64,000 bases of DNA from Endothia cerciana (taxonomy: Eukaryota; Ascomycota; Sordariomycetes; Diaporthales; Cryphonectriaceae). The translations under genes and the position numbers were made by a program. The DNA is taken from the NCBI GenBank assembly GCA_026119935.1, contig JALRMH010000036.1, positions 248,001 through 312,000 on the forward strand. The letters are read 5' to 3'. Below are positions 42,872-54,285 of the stretch, in pieces (position 1 is the first letter of the stretch; every line of letters starts with the position of its first letter). The notes under the pieces are model-generated. The model searched no databases. It had not been told where the DNA came from and saw only the letters and a list, made by a program, of their open reading frames with translations.

Positions 42872-43933
42872 ATGGCGAGCCCCAACCTGCAGGAGATCCA
42901 CGACAACTTGCTGGCGATTGCCTTCGAGGCAGGCCGTATGATCACGGCCGCGAACCCGAATAGCATCACAACCGGGACGAAGCTGAACTGTACGGGGCCC
43001 CGCTCCATTTCCCTCTGCCGCCAAGCTCCCTCCTCAACCCCCTCTTGACATGGGACCCAGAACAGGCCGCGGTTCATGAGCTGACAGCCACCGGATCCAG
43101 CTGTCGACATCGTCACCGAGACGGACCAGGCCGTCGAGCGCCTCGTCTCCAGCCGCCTCTCGGCCTTGTACCCGGACTACTCCTTCGTAGGCGAGGAGAC
43201 CTACGTCGCCGGCGAGACCAAGATCACCTCCGCGCCCACCTTCATCGTCGACCCCATCGACGGCACGACCAACTTCATCCACGGCTTCCCGCACGCCTGC
43301 ATCTCCCTGGGGTTCGCGGTGGACAAGGTCCCCTCGGTCGGCGTCGTGTACAACCCCTTCCTGGACGTCCTGTACACCGCCACCAAGGGCCAGGGCGCGT
43401 ACGTGCAGCGCAACGCGGCGCTGGCAGCCCGGGGGTTGCTGAAGACCGGCTCCGAGGGCGCCGAGAGGGTGCGCCTGCCCGCGGGAGGGAACGGGGACGG
43501 GGCCAAGGCCCCGGCACTGGGGGGCCTGTCGACCGCGCTGGTGGCCGTGGAGTGGGGCTCCACCCGGGACGGCAACAACTATGACCTCAAGGCGCGCGTC
43601 TTCAGGACGCTGGCCGCGAGCAGGGAGACGGGCGGCGCCATGGTGCATAGCCTGCGGAGCCTGGGATCGGCGGCGCTCAACCTCTGTGCCGTGGCTGCAG
43701 GGGAGGTGGACCTGTACTGGGAGGGAGGCTGTTATGCCTGGGACGTGTGCGCCGGCTGGACAATCTTGGGAGAAGCCGGGGGCATCATGGTGAGTGCGAA
43801 CCCTGGTGATTGGGACCCGGCCTTGGATGCGAGGGTGTATCTAGCGGTCAGGGGCGCGCGGGAGGGTCAAAGGGAGATTGTTGAGGAGTTTTGGGGGGTC
43901 GTCGGAGATGGAGCGATGGACTACAAGCATTAG
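42872..43933 (+). CDS. Inositol monophosphatase family protein
   Basis: Mg-dependent, Li-sensitive-type phosphatase that hydrolyses inositol monophosphates; some fungal relatives sit in quinate clusters, but none is present here. Two exons: 42872-42989 and 43101-43933, giving 316 residues. Metal-binding and catalytic motifs are in order: SVDIVTETDQAVE across the splice junction, FVGEET, then FIVDPIDGTTNFIHGFP and the late YAWDVCAGWTILGEAGG. In this last motif the usual WDxAAG reads WDVCAG. The intron has GTACGG and ATCCAG ends. I chose the ATG of MASPNLQEIHDNLL; an ATG 48 nt upstream would add 16 residues in frame. Confidence 0.93.
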
Positions 43934-44172
43934 TCAGCGGGTCTGACCGCACGTAGAGTGCCCAAGGAAACGGACGTCGATGCTCGTAGAAGATCCGGGC
44001 CGGGGCACACACAACACAAACTTAGACAGCTTACCAATAGATCCATTGACGAGGCCGACTTGGTGACTGGTGCTTAGTGGTCCTCTCTCTCCACCGGTAC
44101 AGCGATCTGTACACCAGGCCGTATTTGTACCAGGGTCAACTCCTCGGGCCCCAAGGGTTCCTAGGCCATTGG

Positions 44173-45400
44173 TTAAACTCTCCACAGCCGTCTGCTAGTG
44201 GTGTTCGCTGCGTACCGTTGACGTTTGGGCACCCGGGCCTTGTGGCCGCGCCCCATGTTTTTGCTGTAGATGCCGCCGTCAACCACCGGGTAGATGTCCG
44301 AGATGTGCCCCTGGCACGAATGCGAGGGGAAGATTCACTCACCCGTTGACAGCATCCGCAAGCAGCTCTAAACGGTCATTGGTTACTATCGCCTCGCTGA
44401 CATCGCCGAGATAGATCTTGACGGCACAGGCATCCCTGTACGGCCTCGCCCTGAGCCGTGCCTGGAGCACGTCCAGGACACTTGGGCGGGCTGTCCGGGT
44501 CAGCAGCAGGCACGAACGGTCTATAAAGATCTCGAGGGACCTCAGCCTGCAGCCAGGTGCAATCACGTCCAGGACGGCCTCCAGACGTCTCAGAAGCCGG
44601 TTGTGAGTGCCCGCAGTATCAGAGGCGGTCGCCAAGCCCGTACCTCCTCCGCTGGGGGACAGGGCCTCGTCGGGGACGAGGTTCATCTTCAGCCTGCTCG
44701 CGAGGGCCAGGTGCGGCCCGGCGCCCTCGACCCGCGTGTAGGCAGTCCTCTCCTCGTCGCCTGTATCAGGGCGACCGCTTATGGTGATCACAAACTCGGC
44801 ATACCCGCACAGGGCCTCGAGGGCCTCGGCGGAGACCGTCCTGTTCACGCGCAGGATGGAGGTGAGCCCGCTGCCGGGGGTAGGCTCGCCGGGGCGGGCA
44901 TTGGCCCTGTCGACCGCCGCCTTGAACTCCGGGTGCTGAATCAGGGCCAGTTCGAAGCGGGAGACGCCAAAGAACCTCATCAGCTGTTGCTTCGGCCCGT
45001 AGAAGCGGTGGGACTCCAGAGCGCGGATGGCGTCCCGGTGGTCCCGGCACATCCAGGTCGTCTGCAGCACCCGGGAGCATCCGCCCTCTGAGGTCCATTG
45101 GCAGGTCTGCTTGTGGCTCGGCGTGATGTCGTAGGTGTGGTCGTAGACCAGGAAGCTAGCGAAGAGGTTATCCGTGAGCTCTGCGATGAGATCCGTGAAG
45201 AGGTAATGGTAGATTCTGAGCCGCAGTTCGGTGGGCAGGTCCAGAAGGGAGACCCGAGACGCCGCTGGGCTCGTCGGCGCCGGATCATGAGGCTCCGTGG
45301 ACAACCCCTGGTGGCCCTGCGAAGTCAATCTAAGCCCACGTAACTTCCTGCAAAGCCGGTTCAGCAGGGCCAGCCCTGGTTTCCTGGGCGCTGGAGACAT
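44173..45400 (-). CDS. F-box-like / 2EXR-type hypothetical protein
   Basis: The function is unknown. The N-terminal SLLDLPTELRLRIYHYLFTD is the short F-box/2EXR-like helix seen in large families of fungal proteins that may recruit substrates to ubiquitin ligases. The main exon is 45400-44343. Its single-exon reading ends at a TGA that lies inside a perfect donor (GG then GTGAGT). If this donor is used, a 79-nt intron (44342-44264, ending CTACAG) leads to a second exon, 44263-44173. It encodes a basic tail, KNMGRGHKARVPKRQR, and the total is 382 residues. Without splicing the protein has 353 residues and the gene ends at 44339. The middle contains SGLTSILRVNRTVSAEALEA, a recurring element of this family. 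The gene is convergent with the phosphatase gene. Confidence 0.7.
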
Positions 45401-47886
45401 CTGTGCGAAAGTTTCGAGGCGTAATTGTCTGAGACGCCGCCCGGATAACTTTCAGGAGGATAAGCATGTACAAGAACGCGACAGGCTAGAAAGGGTTTGG
45501 CAGCATGGGAGGTTGCAGGGGAACATGGAGGTCATGACTTATCCTGTATGACGATGTCGCGGTCTGGAAACGCACGTCAGGAGCGCGAAGCGACCCGTGC
45601 ACCACATGGCTGAATAGCCTTGCCACATCAAGCAGCTGGGGGCTGCGGCCGGTGTCGCCGGCTGACGTGCAGGGCCAAAGGTTTCCAGCAGCAAGGTATA
45701 AAACACAGGCATTGAAACGTTCTCAAGAGAGAGCACATGAGCAGGTGAATGAGGACGTCGAAAACGGGGGGGGGGGGGCACAAGAACTGAGAATAAGCAA
45801 AGGACCCGGAAGCGGAGTGTCCATCAAGCATAATGTTTTATGTTGCGCATGTCTCCTAGGGCGAGCAGCTGGCACCCTAGCTGCACTTGATCTTGGTATC
45901 TACGCCTTGGATGGGAATGAGGTCCACCGTTTTCAAGGTGTAAAGGGTGTCTGCCGACTGCTCTCTGTTGGAAACCTTGACATCCCCTCTGCGCCTGCCG
46001 AGGCTAAGCGTGAGCTCTCCTGGTCATGGGCTCTGCGGCCGCCCAGATCGAGGACGAGGTGTCTGAGTTGGAATCTCCGCCTTTTTAAACAAATCGAAAA
46101 AAGAAAAAAAAAAACGGCCAGAATGTCTTTTGGGAGATCACACAGGCCTCAGACAAAGTCCAGGGACTGCTGGCTCGTCGTTCGGCCCGTGGGCTTGCGA
46201 CCCTTAACACCATCTGCAGGTGATCCACCCTGCCTTGAGACATGCCCTTGCGCTCAACGATCCGGCCGACCGGCGGGCCAAAGACGCGCCAAAGCAACAC
46301 GGGGCGGGCTCAGGAGCGGGAGTACCCGTGCCGCGTCTTGTCTCATTCCCGAGGTCGATTTCGGTGGTGTATTGCGTGCTCATGTATCGTCGTGGGGTTT
46401 GGTGATCATTCTGTAGTTTAATTTGAGGGACCCCCACGAGGGAGCCCGGAGGGTGGGTCAGAATCCGGGGAAGACAGGGTGACACTGACAGGGGTGTTTG
46501 AGCCGCATCTTTTCTGATCGTCCGAAGAGTGAAAGCTTGATCTCCGAGATGGCTGACGGTCTAGCTTCCGAGGCCCTCACGCCGCGAGGGGGCAACGCCC
46601 GCACGGCCATGCCGCGGCAGCGTCGGTAGGCGCACCTCACCAGCCAGCACCGGGGGCTCTCCGTATCGGGGCTCGCGGAGGTCTTCCTCCCGTCCTGCAC
46701 TAGCAAGCCCACGAGCCAGGCCTGTGCCCGATAACGGTGGTGATATTGGCATGCCAGAGATGCATTAACCACCAGCGTGAGAGGAGAGGGCGGTTTTCCG
46801 CGGAAGAGGAAGTCCAGCCCGCCCCAGCATGCCTTTTCGGACGGACCCAGGCGGGACCGGGTCGTCCTGACGGCAGCTGTCGCCCTGGGATGGGCGAAGC
46901 GTCTGCACAGGAGGATCTGGTAGGATTCGAAAAGGTCTGGAGCGTGCCGCTGCACTGGCTGGTAGCTGCGTGTGGGGTGCACACGGTACATGAGCCATGC
47001 ACGGACTACCACAGAACCGAGAGGGACACCCGCAGGCGCGAGAGAGAGACGGGGATCCTTCCCCGATAAGGGCGGCGAGGCTACCTATCAGAACCGTCGC
47101 CAGCTGTGGTGATCCCACCCCGTATGGCATGCCCTTATCTGTCACCGATGGCCTTCAGCGGCCGGACGGTGCGGTGTCGTGCGACGCAGGATGACTCGTT
47201 GGCGTCGTTCAGCAAGTCGGCACATAGACACCGGGTGTGACGTAACGGTAGCGCCGCGAGAGGCTTCTGGGCCTCACCGGGCGTGCACCAGATCGCCGTC
47301 TTCGAGAGCGGAGAGCCACTGCAGCGTAAGCAGGTGGTGAGGATACCGTAGACAGAACCGACGGAGGACCTGGAATTGGAGGAGGATCTGTCTTGCTGTG
47401 CCCCGCAGGACCAACCAGGATCCAGCCGATCGTGCTCCGTACATGCATGCATATTATGGTAGCACTGCAATGTGTGGACTCTGGTCCAGAAGCGACCCAC
47501 AAGACACAAGGGCAGTGTCGATGGTCCTAGTCCATCCCGATCGCGGTTCGAGGGTGCCCTGCGGATACCGGCATTCGTATTACACCGCAGCTGGCGGTCA
47601 CATACGGACAAGGCGTGGGCGCTGGACCGCAGGTTCCTCAGAGGGCTGCACTGGACAGAGAGCACTGGCGAACGTCGACGTCAAGCCGCAAGCTGGCACA
47701 CCCAGGCATGCTTGGGGCCACAGGGGACGGGCAGGAAAACGGGTGAGCAAGTCTCACACAGGTTGAGAGCCTGGAGGGCATGTTGCGACTCAGGAACGGG
47801 GAGGGGGAGGGGAAAAGAGTGGGAGGGGCAAATGGGGGAGTCACCGCTTCTTCCTGCCCCCTCGTCTCTTTTCCCTTCTGTCTTCT

Positions 47887-47936
<50 letters not shown>

Positions 47937-49334
47937 CTCTTCCTTCCCTCGAGGATGGCCGATACCAGTTGCCGGACCGAGATCCGTGTGCCATCCGGGA
48001 AATGATGTGGGCTCATGACCAAGTTCACTGGCGCTAGTTGGGCCTGCCCGGGAAAAATAGATCATGCCAACCGCGGGTATGCATTTTTTTTCCTGCTTTC
48101 TTATTTTATTTTAAAGACAGCAGAAACTCGAGGAGGGAGAGGGTGTTGCTGTGGATAGTAGTGGCTCGTGACGATGGCTGGCTGGCTGGCTGGCTGGCTG
48201 TTTGTGGTTGGCCTTGGGAGAAGATGTGTTGGAACGTTGGAAAAAGCACAACAAAAATTAAAAATTAAAAAAAAATTAAGGACACAAACAAACGTCCCAA
48301 GGTTTGCCTTGTGTGGGTGGGGTGGACCCCCCCAGATCCCTGCCACTGGGCTCTGGGTGCAGTGGGATCGTCCGCGCCCCGCGCCCCTGTCCGCAGGCGT
48401 GCATTAGGGAGCCCACAGCAGGGTGTCAGGGCGCCTAGGCGAGTACATGGCAGGGGGGTGGGTACATGCCAGTAGGTATCAGCCTCGACCGTTAACATGC
48501 ACAGACATCAATCCTCACAGGACGACACCCGTTTCCACGCGGGCCACGGCGCCCCCCAGGGAAGCCCAAGACTTACAGCCACCCATGCCATCCATCATGT
48601 TTTGACAAGAGGCTCGGGACCTGGATCAGTCCCAGAAGTGATCCGTATGTAGCATCCCCAGGCTGCTGTCTGCCAGTAGGATATCCCGGGTCCTCCTCGC
48701 ACATTATCCTCCCCACCGTGAGGAACCCTGGTACCGTGGGACCCGTTCACGTCGTCGGCGCCACCAGCGCTAGGACGGCTGCACTAAGGGCTCCCAGCAC
48801 ACCTGAAAGGCTCTGGACATACAATACATAGTACATAACGGTGGTACCCCACTGTCTGGGGAGGGAGGGCATGGATGGGCCTACCTCGGGATCGTCGCAC
48901 GACGCGAAGATATAGTATTTCCCTCTCGTCCACCCACCACCATCTTTCCCAACACCTTCCCCCCAACGTCTCCTCCCACCCGTACACACGCACCGTCGGC
49001 ATCCTTCTTCTTCTTCTTCTTCTTCTTCTTCCTCCCTCCTCCTCCTGCTGCCGTAGCCAGCACCTGTTTGTTGCGAGCAACCAGCTACTCCAAACTCCTC
49101 CTCCGTCGGGCTCTACGGTAGTATCATCTACTATATTTCCACCTGCGGCTTGGCCTCTCTCCTCGCCCGTGGCGTCTCCGCCCTGCTTCCGCTTCTGCTC
49201 CGCCATCCATCAGGAAAACCGAGGGACCCCAGCGGCACAAAACACACGGCACCTCACTTTGCACTTGCACTGCGGTCCATCTGTCATAGTGTCGTGTCCC
49301 AAGTCGTAAGACTGAGAATATATCATCACGGGCA
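45401..49334. other. 3.9-kb gene-free region upstream of the MFS gene
   Basis: Many short overlapping ORFs in all frames, none with a recognisable domain or consistent codon pattern. It contains a G13 run at 45766-45778, a CTT array (47878-47942), a GGCT repeat (48177-48201) and another TTC array (49008-49030). It may carry long promoters of the two divergent flanking genes, non-coding transcripts or unrecognisable decayed sequence. Confidence 0.5.
47878..47942. repeat. (CTT)n microsatellite
   Basis: About 20 CTT units, with occasional CTC interruptions, inside the gene-free region. Overlapping ORFs made of Leu/Phe or Glu/Lys are repeat translations. Confidence 0.9.
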
Positions 49335-51422
49335 ATGAACCTAACAAGACAGAGACATATCCAAAACCCAGACAGCTTCCCCACGCTACAGCTGTTCCTA
49401 CTCGGTAACCTCTGCCCTGCCCTGCCCTGCCCTGCCCTGCCCTGCCCCCAACAACAACAACAACAACAAGAACACCAGGATGTTGCGCTGACTTCCCTGC
49501 CAAGCCGTTGTCCGCCTCGCGGAGCCTATCGCCCTCACCTCCGTCTTTCCCTACGCCTGGCAGCTCGTCAAGAGGTTCAAGGTCGGCAACGAACAAGATG
49601 CGTCCACCTACTCCGGCCTGCTCATCTCGTCCTTCGCCCTCGCGGAGGCCGTGATGGGTATGTACTGGGGCGGCGTCTCCGATCGCATCGGCCGCAAACC
49701 AGTCCTCCTCTTCGGATGCGTTGGCACCATGATCAGCATGCTGGTCCTCGGCTTCGCCCCCAACATCTGGGTCGCCTTGCTAGGACGGATCTTCGGCGGG
49801 GCCCTGAATGGCAACATTGGCGTCATCCAGACGATGGTCGGCGAGCTCGTGACAAGACCCGAACATGTAGGCACCCCCAGCTCGCGATCGGGCTGTCTCC
49901 TCTCGTGGGATTGAGAGCCTCCCTACTAACCCCGCCTAGGAACGTGAGTTATCTCCTGCCTGGCCGAGTACAAGGCACTGCGCCGGTGAGGTCGAACAGC
50001 ACACTAATCTTCAAAGCGCGTGCCTACTCCATCATGCCCTTCGTCTGGTCCGTCGGCACTATCGTGGGTCCCTGCATCGGGGGCTCCTTCGCAGACCCTC
50101 ACGAGACCTGGCCGGGTGTCTTTCCGCGGGGGGGCCTGTTCGACAGGTTCCCGTACCTTCTCCCAAACCTGATCTGCGCCGCACTCCTTCTGATCAGCAT
50201 TGTCCTCGGCTACTTCCTACTGGAGGAGACGCATCCCGAAATTAGCCCGCGAGTCCTTCTTGAGGCCGACGCCTTCGTGTCTGAAGAGACGCCGCTTAGG
50301 GAGACCTCTGATGCCATCAAGCGTCCTGCCGTGGATGTCCGTGCCCCGGCGTATGGCACCTTTCGGAACCAGGACCCAGACGCAGGAAAGGTGCTTGAGG
50401 AACCGGAGAAGCCGGTGGCCTACGACATGTTCTCAAACAAGCGGATCATGGCCCTTGTCGTCAGCCTCTCTATCTATGTAAGTCTTCTCTCGTGGCTATC
50501 CAAGACGGTGGCTGAACGCCTCCGCCGCACCTCTCCCGCCGCCCATCATCTGCCATCTATCTGCATTTGGAGGGGCCCCTCCCCATATCTTGCAGAGGTC
50601 TTCGAGAAGATGCATCTAGTGGATGCCGCTGGACTCAGTTGCACAGAATTCAACCAAAAAAACCCAAAAAAACCCCCCTCCAAAAAAAGGCCTCCTCATA
50701 TCCGATGCTAACTTTCTTTGGCGGAGACTTACCACGCAATGTGCTACGATCATCTTCTCCCCATTTTCCTTGAAGACGAGAGGGCATCTCCGTCAGAGTT
50801 TGGACCTCGACTCGACATCCTTTACTTTCCAGGCGGCCTCGGTCTCTCGATGAACGCTGTCGGGGTCATCATGGCGTTCAATGGGGTCATTGCGCTTCTC
50901 ATCCAGGCCGTCATCTTCCCCATCGCCGCCGAAGAGGTCGGGATCTTCCGGCTGTTCATCATTGTCACCGTTCTTCATCCCATCGCTTGTCTCCTGATGC
51001 CCTTTCTCGTCTGGGCCCCCGGGTCTCTGCTATATCCCGCTCTCTATGTCTGCTTGGCGGTCCGGGACCTCTTCTCTATTCTTGTCTACCCCCTCCTTCT
51101 CATCCTCCTCAAGGAGGCCACGCCGACCTCCGGTATGCTGGGCAAGGTCAACGGGTTTGCCGCCAGTGCTGGTGCAGCATGCCGGATGATAGCTCCCCCC
51201 GTGGCAGGCTTCCTGTATACGGTCGGCAGTAGGATGGACTGTACCGCCCTGGCGTGGTGGGGGAGCGCTCTTGTTGCGCTGGTCGGATCGTTCCAGTGCT
51301 TCTCTGTCGAGCGGACCAAGGCTGTGGATCATCACTCCGGCGAGGTGCAGAACCCCGTGTCGCCGCCGAAGACAACGCACACTGTGACCGCCACGGCTAT
51401 GGGTGTTGAAGAGGAAGACTAG
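49335..51422 (+). CDS. Major facilitator superfamily transporter (YCR023C-like)
   Basis: Twelve-helix membrane transporter; the substrate is unknown. Five exons: 49335-49404, 49505-49866, 49940-49943, 50017-50477 and 50727-51422, giving 530 residues. Splicing of intron 1 joins TLQLFLL to AVVRLAEPIALTSVFPYAW. The MFS loop signature GGVSDRIGRKPVLLFG follows, then LGFAPNIWVALLGRIFGG. The third exon is only 4 nt (GAAC). It is the only way to keep frame, and it yields PEHEPRAYSIMPFVWSVGT, the family consensus. Both flanking introns are 73 nt with branch sites CTAAC and CTAAT. A large cytosolic loop follows helix 6, then IYTYHAMCYDHLLPIFLED across the 249-nt intron 4. The C-terminal tail is hydrophilic. 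Intron 1 contains CCCTG and CAA repeats. The start is the only in-frame ATG in exon 1; a further upstream exon is possible. Confidence 0.88.
49411..49447. repeat. (CCCTG)n microsatellite followed by (CAA)n, inside MFS intron 1
   Basis: About seven CCCTG units and then six CAA units, within the inferred intron 49405-49504. Read through without splicing they give a misleading Gln-rich ORF. Confidence 0.88.
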
Positions 51423-52598
51423 GGGCCTCCAGCTGCAGCTCTAGCTGGCATGGGCCTGGCGAGAGGGACGGCGCTCGCTATTTATTTTTCCGGGGGGGGG
51501 GGGCGGTGGAAAAGATGGAGTGGAGAGAACCTCACGGGGCGGTCAAGAGCAGGCTGGGGTGCAGCTCACGTGCTTGAGGACATGACGAGATACGACATGA
51601 AAACCCAAAAGAAGCCGCAGCGTTTCCATGCTCTGAAAGGTGTTATGGAGGTTTGAAAAAGAAAAGGCGGCTTGCGATGCATTCTTGTCCGGGATTTGGA
51701 GTCTGGTCCTGTTTGGTAGCATCAAGCGTTCAGGTAGTCTGGCACCGGTGTCCGGATTCGCTCTTGAAGGGAGAAAGAAAACTGCGTAAGTACACCTGAA
51801 TAGGTAATGCTTGATAATATAATTGTGTGAAGAAGTAGAGCAGTTATCCCCATGAAGCCCTTCGTTGCAGTTCCGCTTGAAGGAGAAGCAGGACCAGGAC
51901 TCGGACGTATAGTGAATCTACAAATCAGCCACAAGGACACCCCCATCCCCACCCCTTTCCAACTGCAGCCCATGATTAATAACGTGGACATCCAGAAACA
52001 CGGAAAAATACAGGGCCATTCTCACCCTTTCTCTCGCCGGGCTGGAGAAGATAATTATGTATTCTGGTGGACGACTAAGCTCATGGCTAACATCGCAAAC
52101 CCTAACCCTCCCATCCGGGACGACGAGGGTAGAAACGACGACATCCGACATTTGGATATACAGAAGTTCATATTTGTCTGGTTGGAAAGGGAAGGGGAAG
52201 TCTCTGGTCCGGGGGGGGGGTCTCTGGTCATTTCCTCCATAACTCTCTCTTTTTTTTTTTAATTCCTTATTCTGTTCAGCGTATTAGCAATGGCAGCTTG
52301 AGCACTCGCCCGCCGTCAGACCACAGCCGGTAAGTACAAGTCTTTAGAAACTTTGCCGTCGCCCCGCCTCTAAATTCAAGGATTTCATCAAAGTCTCAGT
52401 CACGCCGGATTCTCAGAGTTGCATCTGGAAACTCACAGACGACCACGAGCACACACTGAGACATAAGAGCCAAGGTTGGCAGGCCCAGGACCACTTCTCA
52501 AAACGCTTTCCCGCGGATTTTGATTGCCGAGCTCTGGGGGGGATTCGGGCGGAGCCGAAAACATCATCGACCTTCGTCACAGCCGACATTCGTTCAAG
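51423..52598. other. Spacer between the MFS and CNS1-like genes
   Basis: 1.2 kb. It holds the 3' end of the MFS gene (with a G-run near 51491), a telobox-like motif at 52098-52109, a G9 run at 52211 and a T-run near 52250. No gene is seen. Confidence 0.55.
52098..52109 (+). promoter_or_regulatory. Telobox-like motif AACCCTAACCCT upstream of the CNS1-like gene
   Basis: Two CCCTAA-type units about 490 nt upstream of the CNS1 ATG, in the same orientation as the site upstream of the SUN gene. The regulatory role is inferred from motif identity only. Confidence 0.45.
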
Positions 52599-53900
52599 AT
52601 GCATCTAGAAGAGATCACCGACAAGATAGACACCTCTCTTCAGGTCTCGGAGGACCCGGTCAGGCCAACAGCAGCAGACTCACGGCCACAAGATGAGGAG
52701 GGCACACCACAACCAGCTCAGATAAGGCCATCACCCCCTCCCGTGCCCACGCCGGCGCTCCCGCCGCAGCTCGCCCACAACGCAGGCAAGCCCGTCGACG
52801 AGATCCTCGCGGACCTGAACAAGTCGCCCCTGTTCATGACAGAGCTGGAGGAGGACAACGAGCACCTGGAGGCCCTCCAGGCGCTGGCGTACGAGGGCTC
52901 CCCGCTCGAGAACGCGGCCGACTTCAAGGGCAGCGGCAACGAGGCCTTCCGGGAGAGGCGCTGGGGCGACGCGGCCGAGTTCTACGGGCGGGGCGTCGCC
53001 GTGATCGCGGCCGAGGAGAGGCGCCGGGCGGCGGGCCAGTCGCCGCGGGAGGGCGACCCGGACGGCGACGCGGCCGAGGAGGTCGCCAGGCAGAGGGCCG
53101 TGCTGGAGGCGCTGTACGTGAACCGCGCGGCCTGCCACCTGGAGCTCAGGAACTACCGGAGCTGCTACCTCGACTGCAACGCCGCGCTGCGGCTCAACAG
53201 CCGCAACCTCAAGGCGTGGTACCGGTCCGCCAGGGCGCTGCTGGCCGTGGGGAGGGCCGCCGAGGCGGACGAGGCGTGCGCGGGCGGGCTGGCGGTCGAC
53301 GGGGCCAACGGCCCGCTGCGGGCGGTCGCGAGGGACATCATCGCCAGGGCGGAGGCGGACGCGAGGAAGAGGGCCGACGAGGGGCGCAGGGCCGCAGAGG
53401 CCGCGGCGCGCGGGTTGGTGCTGGGGGAGGCGCTGCGGGGGCGCAACATCACGGTGCGCAGGTCGGCGCGGCCGCCGGACATGGGCGACGCGAGGCTGGA
53501 GGCCGTCGAGGGGGCCGACGGCGGGGTGGTCCTGACATTCCCGACCGTGCTGCTGTACCCGGTGCATTACGAGAGCGACTTCATCAAGGCCTTCAGCGAG
53601 AAGGAGAGCCTCATGCAACACTTTGCGTATGTCTTCCCGCTGCCCTGGGATCGGGAGGGGCAGTACGGCGCGAACGGGGTCGAGTGCTTCATGGAGACGG
53701 CCAGCGGTGGACTGGTCAGGGTGGGCAAGAAGGTGGCGCTGTTGAAGGTGCTGAGTATGGACAACGTGGAGGTGGTGGATGGGGTGGTCAAGATCTACGT
53801 GGTGCCGAAGGCGAAGGCGGACGGGTGGGTCAAGGAGTTCAAGGCGGCGAAGGCCGGGGAGAGGGAGAGGGAGAGGGAGAGGGAGAGGGAGGGCAAGTAA
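52599..53900 (+). CDS. CNS1: TPR co-chaperone CNS1 (TTC4-like)
   Basis: Cytosolic Hsp90/Hsp70 co-chaperone, essential in yeast. Single exon, 433 residues. The N-terminal segment is polar and Pro-rich and leads to DEILADLNKSPLFMTELEED, the family signature ahead of the repeats. Tetratricopeptide repeats span about residues 108-240: FKGSGNEAFRERRWGDAAEFY, then LYVNRAACHLELRNYRSCYL and NLKAWYRSARALLAVGRAAE. The C-terminal 'wheel' domain includes FPTVLLYPVHYESDFIKAFS and FAYVFPLPWD. The extreme C-terminus is a repeat-encoded Glu-Arg run followed by EGK. The start is the ATG of MHLEEITDKIDTS; the frame is open further upstream but without an ATG in good position. The gene is convergent with XBP1. 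Confidence 0.92.
   Translation: MHLEEITDKIDTSLQVSEDPVRPTAADSRPQDEEGTPQPAQIRPSPPPVPTPALPPQLAHNAGKPVDEILADLNKSPLFMTELEEDNEHLEALQALAYEGSPLENAADFKGSGNEAFRERRWGDAAEFYGRGVAVIAAEERRRAAGQSPREGDPDGDAAEEVARQRAVLEALYVNRAACHLELRNYRSCYLDCNAALRLNSRNLKAWYRSARALLAVGRAAEADEACAGGLAVDGANGPLRAVARDIIARAEADARKRADEGRRAAEAAARGLVLGEALRGRNITVRRSARPPDMGDARLEAVEGADGGVVLTFPTVLLYPVHYESDFIKAFSEKESLMQHFAYVFPLPWDREGQYGANGVECFMETASGGLVRVGKKVALLKVLSMDNVEVVDGVVKIYVVPKAKADGWVKEFKAAKAGEREREREREREGK
53861..53891 (+). repeat. (GAGAGG)n coding microsatellite in the CNS1 tail
   Basis: Five GAGAGG units encoding alternating Glu and Arg just before the stop codon. The C-terminus is therefore likely to vary in length between strains. 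Confidence 0.9.
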
Positions 53901-54285
53901 AATCGTCAGAGTCACAATAAGTGGGGTGTCCTTCGCGGTAGGCTCTCAAGACAGCCTACCCTCACTGTTGACCGACACAAACAATACGAAACCAAGATTC
54001 CAAATCACATGGCCCTGAGACGAGTATCTAACTGGACATCTAAGAAGGAGAAACCTAAAGAGACGGCGCCATAGCACGCCTCGAAAACACTGATGCTATG
54101 GTTTTCCCCACACATTTTCTCCTTGAGTAAACCCCCCTAAAATGTATCATATCTCATGCACACGTACGTATGCCCACATCCCCAACGACAGAAGAGACCA
54201 GTAACTCAAACCAGGAACGCCGCCTATCACCCCGACAAGAAAATGCGCCATGAGACTTTGCAGGCCCATCCAGGACTACCTGGTC
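53901..54285. other. Convergent 3' spacer between the CNS1-like and XBP1-like genes
   Basis: 385 nt, relatively AT-richer than the flanking coding DNA; nothing else is seen. Confidence 0.6.

Noticed and set aside
45652..46416. 254-codon plus-strand ORF in the gene-free region
   Set aside because: Begins at a GTG, contains a poly-G-encoded run and A-rich tract, and shows no domain or hydrophobic/periodic pattern.
49335..50711. 458-codon ORF as the MFS gene product
   Set aside because: It mixes a correct first exon with intron repeats and out-of-frame coding sequence. The spliced model restores the transporter and accounts for the frame changes without any mutation.
52731..53915. 394-codon minus-strand ORF
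   Set aside because: Antisense shadow of CNS1; no recognisable domain, and Arg/Pro/Leu-rich as expected for the complement of GC-rich codons.
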